This document shows positions 35,111 through 41,967 of a stretch of 64,000 bases of DNA, piece by piece. Where the stretch lies: positions 337,630-401,629 of the forward strand of contig JAKFEE010000021.1 in assembly GCA_036675815.1 (NCBI GenBank). Direction: 5' to 3'. The DNA is from JAKFEE01 sp036675815. GTDB taxonomy: Bacteria; Pseudomonadota; Alphaproteobacteria; Rhodospirillales; Magnetospirillaceae. The notes under the pieces are model-generated. The model saw only the letters and a list, made by a program, of their open reading frames with translations, did no database searches and had not been told where the DNA came from. The translations under genes and the position numbers were made by a program. Numbering within the stretch: position 1 is the first letter of the stretch; the number at the start of each line of letters is the position of its first letter.

Positions 35111-35725
35111 TCAGGCGTAGACGGCGCTGACCAGCACGGCGACGCCGAACAACAGCAGGGCGAGGCCCGAGCCGCGGTTGAGGCGCCGCAGCCACAGCGG
35201 CGTGAGACTGGTGCGAACGGCGCCGGCCGCCGTCGCCAGCAGCAGCCACCACGCCGCCGAGCCGGCGAACACGCCGAGCACCACCCAACCGCCGCCACCG
35301 CCGAGACCCATGGTGCCCATCGCCGCGAAGACGCCCATGAATGCCAGGATGGTGCCGGGGTTGGTGATGGTGATGGCGAGACTGGACAGGAAATCGCGCA
35401 CCAGTCCGGGGCCACGCTGCGAGGCCGGCACCGCCGTCGCGTCGGCGGCCATACAGCGCCCGCCCATGAACAGCAGGAAAACCCCGCCGATCAGGCGCAG
35501 GGCGGTGGCCTGGTCGACCAGAAAGCCCGAGATATAGGTCAGGCCGAAGCCGGCGACGGCGCCGTAGAAGGTGTCGGCGACGGCGGCGCCCAGGCCGGCG
35601 ACGAAGGCGGCCCGGCGGCCATCGGCCAAGGCGCGGCGGATGCACAGCAGGCCGACCGGCCCGACCGGAGCGGCGATGGCGAAGCCGATCGCCATGCCTC
35701 GCAGCAGTGCAACCGCCTCGTTCAT
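35111..35725 (-). CDS. LysE/RhtB-family exporter
   Basis: A 204-residue six-span membrane protein with the LysE pattern: GFAIAAPVGPVGLLCIRRALADG, GAAVADTFYGAVAGFGL, NPGTILAFMGVFAAMG. The family exports amino acids or related small molecules. The gene is monocistronic, downstream of the liv operon promoter region and divergent from the lyase at 35935. Confidence 0.9.
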   Translation of the reverse strand: MNEAVALLRGMAIGFAIAAPVGPVGLLCIRRALADGRRAAFVAGLGAAVADTFYGAVAGFGLTYISGFLVDQATALRLIGGVFLLFMGGRCMAADATAVPASQRGPGLVRDFLSSLAITITNPGTILAFMGVFAAMGTMGLGGGGGWVVLGVFAGSAAWWLLLATAAGAVRTSLTPLWLRRLNRGSGLALLLFGVAVLVSAVYA

Positions 35726-35934
35726 GCCGGCCGGTGGGGCAATCCACGCTGCAGCGCAAGGATCGGAATGCGGCGGGCCGCAGCCGCAAATGCTCCAAAC
35801 AGTTGCTGCGCAACAGGATTCACGATTGGCTGCCGCTTACTGCCCCGTTACTGCGGCGCACCTTGCCACGGCGCCCGCTCCGTTGCTAGTGTGCCGACCC
35901 TTATGACTTTCATTTGTTTCGAAGGAGATCGACC

Positions 35935-36807
35935 ATGGCGACAGCCGCGCGTCCGCGCCGCAGCGTCCTCTATATGCCGGGCTCCAACGCCCGTGCCCTG
36001 GAAAAGGCCCGGACCCTCGCTGCCGATGGGCTGATCTTCGATCTCGAGGACGCCGTCGCCCCCGACGCCAAGGAAGCGGCCCGCCACAACGTCGTCGAGG
36101 CGCTGACGGCCGGCGGCTACGGCAAGCGTGAGATCCTGGTGCGCGTCAACGGCCTCGGCACCCCGTGGGGCCATGCCGACATCGCCGCCGCCGCTGGCTC
36201 GGGCGCCCACGCCATCCTGGTGCCGAAGGTGGAAAGCGCCGAGACGGTGCGTCTGGTCGAGCAGATCATGGAGGCCAACGGCGCCCCAGCCGACATGGCG
36301 ATCTGGTGCATGATGGAGACGCCGCGCGGTATTCTGAAGGCCGAGGAGATCGCGCTGGCCAGCCCCCGCGTCGGCGGCTTCGTCATGGGCACCTCGGATC
36401 TGACCAAGGACATGCACGCCCTGCACACCCGCGAGCGCCTGCCGATGATCACCTCGCTGGGCCTGTGCCTGCTGGCGGCCCGCGCCTACGGCCTCGCCAT
36501 CGTCGACGGCGTCTATCTCGACCTCAACGACGACGAAGGCTTCGAGTATTCGTGCCGGCAGGGCCTGGAGCTCGGCTTCGACGGCAAGACGCTGATCCAC
36601 CCCAAGACCATCGACGCCGCCAATCGCGTGTTCGCGCCGTCCGCGCAGGAAGTGGCGTGGTCGCGCAAAATCATCGCCGCCCACGCCGAGGCGGCGGCCG
36701 AAGGCAAGGGCGTCGTCGTCGTCGACGGCAAGCTGATCGAGAACCTGCACGTCGAGAACGCCAGGCGTGTCGTCGCCATGGCCGACCAGATCGCCGCGAT
36801 GGCGTAG
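35935..36807 (+). CDS. mcl1: HpcH/HpaI-CitE family CoA-ester lyase, L-malyl-CoA/beta-methylmalyl-CoA lyase
   Basis: A 290-residue Mg-dependent lyase. RSVLYMPGSNARALEKA, FDLEDAVAPDAKEAAR, EILVRVNGLGTPWG, PKVES and CMMETPRGIL place it among CitE-like CoA-ester lyases. In the ethylmalonyl-CoA pathway this enzyme cleaves beta-methylmalyl-CoA to glyoxylate and propionyl-CoA. The mesaconyl-CoA hydratase gene next door supports that role over citrate lyase. AAGGAG lies nine bases before ATG 35935. No other ethylmalonyl-CoA genes are in the window. Confidence 0.88.
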   Translation: MATAARPRRSVLYMPGSNARALEKARTLAADGLIFDLEDAVAPDAKEAARHNVVEALTAGGYGKREILVRVNGLGTPWGHADIAAAAGSGAHAILVPKVESAETVRLVEQIMEANGAPADMAIWCMMETPRGILKAEEIALASPRVGGFVMGTSDLTKDMHALHTRERLPMITSLGLCLLAARAYGLAIVDGVYLDLNDDEGFEYSCRQGLELGFDGKTLIHPKTIDAANRVFAPSAQEVAWSRKIIAAHAEAAAEGKGVVVVDGKLIENLHVENARRVVAMADQIAAMA

Positions 36808-36814
36808 CGAAGAG

Positions 36815-36989
36815 GTTAACCACAGAGGCATGGAGACACCGAGAGGGCACAGAGACTACTTCGTCATGCCCGCGAACGCGGGCATCCATTCCGGATGCCT
36901 CTTCGCCTGAGGAATGGATTCCCGCTTTCGCGGGAATGACGCCCTTTTTTCGGTGTCGTCCCTTTGTCTCTGTGTCTCTGTGGTTAGAC
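36815..36989. repeat. Composite nested inverted repeat, copy 1
   Basis: The outer arms are AACCACAGAGGCATGGAGAC near 36818 and the complementary CTGTGTCTCTGTGGTTAGAC ending at 36989. Nested inside (36862-36941) is the CCCGCGAAAGCGGG-type inverted repeat also seen at 28544. A second near-identical composite follows immediately. Confidence 0.82.
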
Positions 36990-37140
36990 AAACAGACACA
37001 AGGGCACAAGGGCACAGCGACCACTTCGTCATGCCCGCGAACGCCGCATCCATTCCGGATGCCCCTTCGCCTGAGGAATGGATTCCCGCTTTCGCGGGAA
37101 TGACGGCCTGCTCGGCGCCTCTGTGTGTCTGTGGTTAGAC
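36990..37140. repeat. Composite nested inverted repeat, copy 2
   Basis: A second copy of the composite: an outer ACAGACACAAGGGCACAAGG arm, inner arms from about 37031 to 37104 including ATTCCCGCTTTCGCGGGAAT, and the outer CTGTGGTTAGAC at 37129-37140. The two copies together fill the 352-base gap before mch; I see no gene in it. Confidence 0.82.
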
Positions 37141-37159
37141 AGAACGGGAACCGAAAACG

Positions 37160-38212
37160 ATGACCAAGACCAATCCCGGCAATTTCTTCGAGGACTTCCG
37201 CCTCGACCAGGAAATCCGCCACGCCACGCCGCGCACACTGACCAGCGGCGACGTCGCCCTGTATACCGCGCTCTACGGCAACCGCTTCGCGCTGGCTTCC
37301 TCGGACGAGTTCGCGCGCTCGCTCGGCCTGTCGCAGGCGCCGATCGATGACTTCCTCGCCTTCCACATCGTCTTCGGCAAGACGGTCCCCGACGTGTCGC
37401 TGAACGCCGTCGCCAATCTCGGCTATGCCGACTGCCGCTTCGGCGTGCCGCTGGCTCCCGGCGACACGGTGCGCACCGTGTCCAAGGTCATCGGCCTCAA
37501 GGAAAACTCGAACCGCCAGACCGGCGTCGTCTATGTGCGCTCGACCGGCACCAACCAGCGCGGCGAGATGGTGCTCGATTACGTGCGCTGGGTGATGGTG
37601 CGCAAGCGCGACGTCGACGCGCCGGCGCCGGGCGAGCTGGTGCCAGAGCTGCCGAAGGCGGTCGCGCCCGAGAACCTGATCCTGCCGACCGGGTTGACCT
37701 TCGCCGGCTTCGATGCCGAGCTGGCCGGCTCGCCGCATTACTGGGACGACTACGCGGTGGGCGAGAAGATCGATCACGTCGACGGCATGACCATCGAGGA
37801 GGCCGAGCACATGCTGGCCACCCGCCTGTACCAGAACACCGCCAAGGTGCATTTCAACCAGCACACCGAGGGCCAGGGCCGCTTCGGCCGGCGCCTGATC
37901 TACGGCGGCCACATCATCAGCCTGGCGCGCGCCCTGTCGTTCAACGGCCTGGCCAACGCGGTGAAGGTCCTGGCCGTCAACGCCGGCCGCCACGTCGCCC
38001 CCACCTTTGGCGGAAACACCATCTATGCGTGGTCGGAGGTGCTGGACAAGTTCGAGCTGCCCGGCCGCAAGGACTGCGGCGCGCTGCGCCTGCGCCTGGT
38101 GGCGCTGAAGGACAAGCCCGGCGCCGGCTTCCCGTTCAAGGACGGCGAGGACAAGTTCGATCCGGCGGTGGTGCTGGACTTCGACCTGACGGTGGCGCTG
38201 CCGCGGACCTGA
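37160..38212 (+). CDS. mch: Mesaconyl-CoA hydratase (beta-methylmalyl-CoA dehydratase)
   Basis: A 350-residue double-hotdog MaoC-type hydratase. The N-terminus NPGNFFEDFRLDQEIRHATP, GDVALYTALYG, HIVFGKTVPDVSLNAVANLGYA and FNQHTEGQGRFGRRLIYGGH match Mch of the ethylmalonyl-CoA pathway, which hydrates mesaconyl-CoA to beta-methylmalyl-CoA. The lyase for that product lies just upstream on the same strand. The last codons and stop fall in the first copy of a 25-base tandem repeat. Confidence 0.9.
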   Translation: MTKTNPGNFFEDFRLDQEIRHATPRTLTSGDVALYTALYGNRFALASSDEFARSLGLSQAPIDDFLAFHIVFGKTVPDVSLNAVANLGYADCRFGVPLAPGDTVRTVSKVIGLKENSNRQTGVVYVRSTGTNQRGEMVLDYVRWVMVRKRDVDAPAPGELVPELPKAVAPENLILPTGLTFAGFDAELAGSPHYWDDYAVGEKIDHVDGMTIEEAEHMLATRLYQNTAKVHFNQHTEGQGRFGRRLIYGGHIISLARALSFNGLANAVKVLAVNAGRHVAPTFGGNTIYAWSEVLDKFELPGRKDCGALRLRLVALKDKPGAGFPFKDGEDKFDPAVVLDFDLTVALPRT

Positions 38213-38280
38213 TGGTGTGGCGCTGCCGCGGACCTGATGGTGTGGCGCTGCCGCGGACCTGATGGTGTGGCGCTGCCGCG
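38193..38280 (+). repeat. 25-base tandem repeat across the mch stop codon
   Basis: Three exact copies of a 25-base unit (TGGCGCTGCCGCGGACCTGA plus TGGTG) run from 38193 to 38267, with a 13-base partial copy to 38280. The first copy encodes the last residues and stop of mch; the extra copies lie between mch and the convergent response regulator. It looks like a slippage duplication. Confidence 0.9.
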
Positions 38281-38286
38281 CCGGGC

Positions 38287-38658
38287 CTAATCGGCCTGCA
38301 GGCAGCGCCGGACCGTATCCAGGAGCTCTCTGGTCGAGAATGGCTTACTGAGGATCGCATCGGCGCCGACATGCGATGCGATCTTCAGGAAGTCCATGTT
38401 CTTGGTGCGCCCGCCGCCGGAAATGGCGATGATCTTCAACTGCGGGTGCTGGCGCCGTAACTGAACGATGGTTTCGATGCCCTCCTGTTCGGGCATGATG
38501 ATGTCGGTGACGACGAGATCGGCCGGATCGCTGGCAAACAGCGCAAGGCCATCACGGCCGTTGGCCGCCTCCAGGACCTCATGGCCGTCGGCTTCCAGCA
38601 TCCGGCGCAGGGTCATGCGCACCAAGGCTTCGTCATCCACGACCAGGATGCGCGCCAT
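38287..38658 (-). CDS. Single-domain response regulator (CheY-like)
   Basis: A 123-residue receiver domain with no output domain. The acidic pocket is VVDDE, the phosphoacceptor Asp52 lies in TDIIMPEQEG and the conserved Lys105 in LSKPF. ATG 38658 has GGAGGGGGG just upstream; the frame's earlier ATG lacks support. No histidine kinase adjoins it, so its partner lies elsewhere. It faces mch tail to tail. Confidence 0.9.
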   Translation of the reverse strand: MARILVVDDEALVRMTLRRMLEADGHEVLEAANGRDGLALFASDPADLVVTDIIMPEQEGIETIVQLRRQHPQLKIIAISGGGRTKNMDFLKIASHVGADAILSKPFSTRELLDTVRRCLQAD

Positions 38659-38749
38659 CCCCCCTCCTACCGTACCGCCATTGACCAAGCCCGATGCTAA
38701 CGCGCTGGCCGGCGCGTGGAAAGCGACACTTTGGCGCATCGAGCCAAGC

Positions 38750-38783
38750 AAAACGGCGGCCCCTCACCCGCGAGGGACCGCCG
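38750..38783 (-). terminator. Rho-independent terminator after the 38795 gene
   Basis: On the minus strand a 12-base stem (CGGCGGTCCCTC pairing with GAGGGGCCGCCG, one G-U pair) is followed by TTTT. It lies just downstream of the 38795-39307 gene and should end the cytochrome b-ferredoxin operon. Confidence 0.75.
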
Positions 38784-38794
38784 CCCGTGGCGCT

Positions 38795-39307
38795 TCAGCG
38801 GATGATGAAGTGCTGGTCCTCGCGCGAAAAATTGACCACGGCCAGGCCCAGCGGCTCGACGTCGAGCTTATACTCGTCGACATAGTCGAACCCTTCCGTC
38901 CGGGCGCTCTCGCGCATGCGCAGCGTCAAGGTGTGAGCGCCGGCGGGGATGCGGAAGTAGTGGTAGAAGGTCGACGCTCCGTCCTTCGACAGGCCTGAAG
39001 GCTGGCGCAGCCGGCTCAACAGCGGTTTGCCGTCGAAATCGGCCTCGAGCAGCACCGGCACGCGCTCGCGCGAGCACTGCTGGGCGGCGCGCATGTTCGG
39101 CGGCAGTTTGGCAAGCTCCTCGGCGCTGCGCTTGTGGCAGGGATCCTTGCGCTGGCTGGCGTGGGTCACCGAGATCTTGAGCATGGCTTCGTCAGGCCCG
39201 AAATATCGGTAGGCCGGGGCGTTGCTGCTGCCGAACGTACCGATGAACGCCATGACCAGGCCGGCAACCAGCACTTGGCCGGCAAGCTTGAGGGGATTGA
39301 CGCTCAT
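38795..39307 (-). CDS. Membrane-anchored hypothetical protein, partner of the cytochrome b-ferredoxin fusion
   Basis: A 170-residue protein with one N-terminal span (LAGQVLVAGLVMAFIGTFG) and an extracytoplasmic domain containing two Cys (KDPCHKRS, AAQQCSRERVP) and a beta-rich RIPAGAHTLTLRMRES segment. I do not recognise a named family. Its ATG overlaps the stop of the upstream fusion gene as ATGA, so the two are translationally coupled and probably work together. A terminator follows. Confidence 0.7.
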   Translation of the reverse strand: MSVNPLKLAGQVLVAGLVMAFIGTFGSSNAPAYRYFGPDEAMLKISVTHASQRKDPCHKRSAEELAKLPPNMRAAQQCSRERVPVLLEADFDGKPLLSRLRQPSGLSKDGASTFYHYFRIPAGAHTLTLRMRESARTEGFDYVDEYKLDVEPLGLAVVNFSREDQHFIIR

Positions 39308-40881
39308 TCCGCAACTCCCGTCGCCAGTTCCGTCGTCTGTTGCGCCGCCGCCTCTTCGGCTTTCAGGCGCGCGAGATCGTCACGGAATTCCTTGATCTCC
39401 TGATTGAGCCGGGCGAGGTCGACCATGGCCGCCCACGAGATCAGGATGCGATCGCGCGGCACGCGTTCACGCAGGGCCGGGTCGCGCACGCCGGCGAGGC
39501 GCTGCTCCGTCCAGTGCACGCCCAGGCGATGGAAGCATTCGCCGTCCGGGCAGCCGGTCATCACTACGCCGTCGACGCCGCAGCGGCTGAAGGCATAGTC
39601 GAGGAAGCTGGGCGACAGATGGCTGGCGCAGCGCAACTCGACCACCGCGACCTCGTCGGTCCGGATCTTGTCGACGGCGGCACCCCATTCGCAGCCGAAC
39701 ATCAGGATCTTCACCGGACCCTTGAGCGCGGCAACCGCCTGATCGACCTTGTCGCGCATCATCATCAGGTTGTAGTCGGGCAGCATGATGCCGGCGCTGA
39801 CATTGCCCTTGGTGCGGAACGGCGACGTGGTCGGGCAAGCCCCCATGCAGGTGCCGCAGCGCGTGCAGATCGATGGATTGACCACCGGCTCTTTTTCGAA
39901 CGGCTGTCCGTCGGTGCGCGGCTGCATGATGATGGCGCCGAACGGGCAATCGTTGAAGCAGCGCTCGCAGCCGTTGCAGTTGTCGAGGTCGACCTGGGCC
40001 TGGGGGCGCACCTTGTGGCGATGCACGAACGGCAGGCTGGCGACCACGGCGCTGCCGCCGACGACCACCGCCCACAGCACGCCGGCGCCCATGCGGTCGT
40101 AGATGGGGAACAGGCCGAGATAGAACCAGTCGAGAGTAAGCTCGACGCCGGCGACCTTGGACAGATCGGCGATGGGATGGCTGACGGCGGGCACGATCAC
40201 CGACAGCACCACCAGGGCCAGGACGACACCGATCGCCAGGTTGCGCGGCGGATTGGTTTCGGCCCGCGACATGCGCAACAGATGGATCCACATCATGAAC
40301 AGCATGATGATGGGCACGAAGATGTGGATGTAGACCAGCAGCGAGAAGAAGCGGTCGGACAGGGACTCGGGCGTGAGGAAGTTGTTGGCGATCGGCTCGG
40401 AGAAGATGCCCAGCCAATCCAGCCATTCCGTCGCCGAGATGGCCAGGTACTGCGCCAGGGTGTCCCACACCAGCCAATAGCCGGAGACGCCGCTGAAGAA
40501 CAGGAACCAGATCAGCGGGATGCCGGTGAACCAGGCGAACCAGCGCACGCCGTGATAGCGGTCCATGGCGAATTCACGCAGCAGATGGACCAGGGCCAGG
40601 ACGACGAACAGGTCCGAGCCGTAACGGTGCAGGCTGCGCATGACGCCGGCCGCGTACCATTGGTCGTGGGTGATGTATTCCACCGACGTCCAGGCGTGCT
40701 GCACGCTGGTGTCGAAAAAGATGTACAGGTAGATGCCGGAGGCCGCCACCAGCCAGTACATCAGCCAACCCAGAGCACCCAAGTGGTACATGGGGTTATA
40801 GCGGGTTCCGAATATCGCGTCGCCCCACCTCTCGATATGGAGCAGGCCGATTCGCAGCGGATATTGCACAAGTTTCAGCAC
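39304..40881 (-). CDS. Fusion of diheme cytochrome b, 2x[4Fe-4S] ferredoxin and MvhD-like domain
   Basis: A 525-residue membrane redox protein. Residues ~1-280 form a cytochrome b/b6-type domain with two His pairs, H85/H99 and H186/H200, each 13 residues apart as in bis-heme cytochrome b. Residues 302-312 (CNGCERCFNDC) and 339-349 (CTRCGTCMGAC) bind two [4Fe-4S] clusters. Residues ~390-500 resemble the hydrogenase/heterodisulfide-reductase delta subunit MvhD (FGCEW, ELRCASHLSPSFLDYAF, TGCPDGECFHR). The first motif has only one Cys (C397) where MvhD often has CxxC. A coiled C-terminal tail ends it. An NNR-type box lies 59 bases upstream. It probably moves electrons between quinone and a soluble or membrane partner; direction and partner are unknown. 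Confidence 0.82.
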   Translation of the reverse strand: MLKLVQYPLRIGLLHIERWGDAIFGTRYNPMYHLGALGWLMYWLVAASGIYLYIFFDTSVQHAWTSVEYITHDQWYAAGVMRSLHRYGSDLFVVLALVHLLREFAMDRYHGVRWFAWFTGIPLIWFLFFSGVSGYWLVWDTLAQYLAISATEWLDWLGIFSEPIANNFLTPESLSDRFFSLLVYIHIFVPIIMLFMMWIHLLRMSRAETNPPRNLAIGVVLALVVLSVIVPAVSHPIADLSKVAGVELTLDWFYLGLFPIYDRMGAGVLWAVVVGGSAVVASLPFVHRHKVRPQAQVDLDNCNGCERCFNDCPFGAIIMQPRTDGQPFEKEPVVNPSICTRCGTCMGACPTTSPFRTKGNVSAGIMLPDYNLMMMRDKVDQAVAALKGPVKILMFGCEWGAAVDKIRTDEVAVVELRCASHLSPSFLDYAFSRCGVDGVVMTGCPDGECFHRLGVHWTEQRLAGVRDPALRERVPRDRILISWAAMVDLARLNQEIKEFRDDLARLKAEEAAAQQTTELATGVAE

Positions 40882-40939
40882 GTCCCGAATCCCCGACTGT
40901 TGTGCGCGGGAACTCTAGCCCGCGCCAGCGCTCCCAGCC

Positions 40940-40953
40940 TTGATGATCGTCAA
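40940..40953 (-). promoter_or_regulatory. NNR/DNR/FNR-type box before the cytochrome b-ferredoxin gene
   Basis: TTGATGATCGTCAA matches the CRP/FNR-family consensus TTGAYN4RTCAA. Its centre is about 65 bases upstream of the start at 40881. Two more boxes at 44538 and 44924 precede NO-related genes, so one anaerobic/NO-responsive regulator is inferred. Confidence 0.65.
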
Positions 40954-40984
40954 CCACGAATAGAACGCCCCGCAGCTTGGGGGC

Positions 40985-41812
40985 TCAGGTATTCCGGCGC
41001 TGCCGGCGGATATTGCGAAACAGGAACCAGGCCACCGGCAGCAGAACCGTCGCTCCCGCAAACAGCTCGATGTAAAAGGAATAATCCGTCGTGTATTTGC
41101 CCGTGCGAGGGTCATAGACGGTGCAGAACAGTCTCACCCGATCGCTCCACGAGACATCGCTGTCGATGGGGGCGCGTATCAGCATCGATCGGATGGGATC
41201 GGCGAACTTCTGCAAGGCGAAGTCCTCGCCGTAGATTTGTGCGCGCACCACGCCATCGCCGTCGATCAGGGTGATCTGGGCGGTGTGATCGAAGCCCTTG
41301 GCCGATTCGAAGAACACGAAGCCGGTGTCGCGGGCCAGAGCGGCGATGTCCGGCAAGCTGCCCGACAGCCACAGCCATTGCCGGTACTTGCCGGCACGGC
41401 GGCCGGCGAACAGGCGCATGGCGGTCGGCGTATCGGCGGCGGCATCGAAGCCGATGGTCACCACCGTGAAGGCGTCGTCACCAAGCGCATCCCAGGTGGA
41501 CTCGGCCGCCTCGGCCAAGGTGTCGGTGATGGTCGGGCAGGTATCGGCGCAACTGGTGTAGATGAACGACAGTGCGACCGGTCGCCCGCGCAGATCGGCC
41601 AGCCGGATCTTGCGGCCGTCGTTGGCGGTGAAGGTGTAATCGCCAATATTCTGGCCGATGGCCGCCTGACTGATGTCCAGGGCTGCGCTGGCGTCGCGCA
41701 CCGTTTCCTGGGCCCCGAGGCCGGCCGGCAGAAGGGCGAGAACGACGGCGGCGATGGCGAGGAGCCTGCCGATGCATCGGCTCAGCCCAAACAAAACTTT
41801 TTGCGTCGACAT
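40985..41812 (-). CDS. senC: SCO1/SenC-family copper chaperone with C-terminal anchor
   Basis: A 275-residue periplasmic protein with a signal peptide (AIAAVVLALLPAGLGA), a thioredoxin fold with the CuA-delivery motif C88-x3-C92 (YTSCADTCPT), His177 in GFDHTAQITLID, and an unusual C-terminal membrane span (LFAGATVLLPVAWFLF). SCO proteins insert copper into CuA of heme-copper oxidase subunit II. It follows subunit I of the reductase operon and most likely serves that enzyme, as in norSY-senC clusters. Confidence 0.9.
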   Translation of the reverse strand: MSTQKVLFGLSRCIGRLLAIAAVVLALLPAGLGAQETVRDASAALDISQAAIGQNIGDYTFTANDGRKIRLADLRGRPVALSFIYTSCADTCPTITDTLAEAAESTWDALGDDAFTVVTIGFDAAADTPTAMRLFAGRRAGKYRQWLWLSGSLPDIAALARDTGFVFFESAKGFDHTAQITLIDGDGVVRAQIYGEDFALQKFADPIRSMLIRAPIDSDVSWSDRVRLFCTVYDPRTGKYTTDYSFYIELFAGATVLLPVAWFLFRNIRRQRRNT

Positions 41813-41967
41813 GTCGGAGCGGAACCACTTGTTAGGCGCTCACCGGCGACGAGCGCTGACCTTGCCGCTCTCCCGAGGCGCGTTTGGCCGCCCGGTACCA
41901 CCACGCAACCCCACGAAGTAGAAAAGGAGGCGATGCGTCGCCGCATCGCCTCCGGTAACGGCGGACC

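Noticed and set aside
36815..37140. Possible CRISPR array in the mcl1-mch gap
   Set aside because: The repeats are inverted, nested and only two units long, with no uniform spacers or cas genes nearby.
38193..38280. Possible CRISPR or VNTR coding repeat after mch
   Set aside because: Units are directly abutting with no spacers, and the stop codon lies in the first unit, so it is a simple tandem duplication and not translated as repeats.
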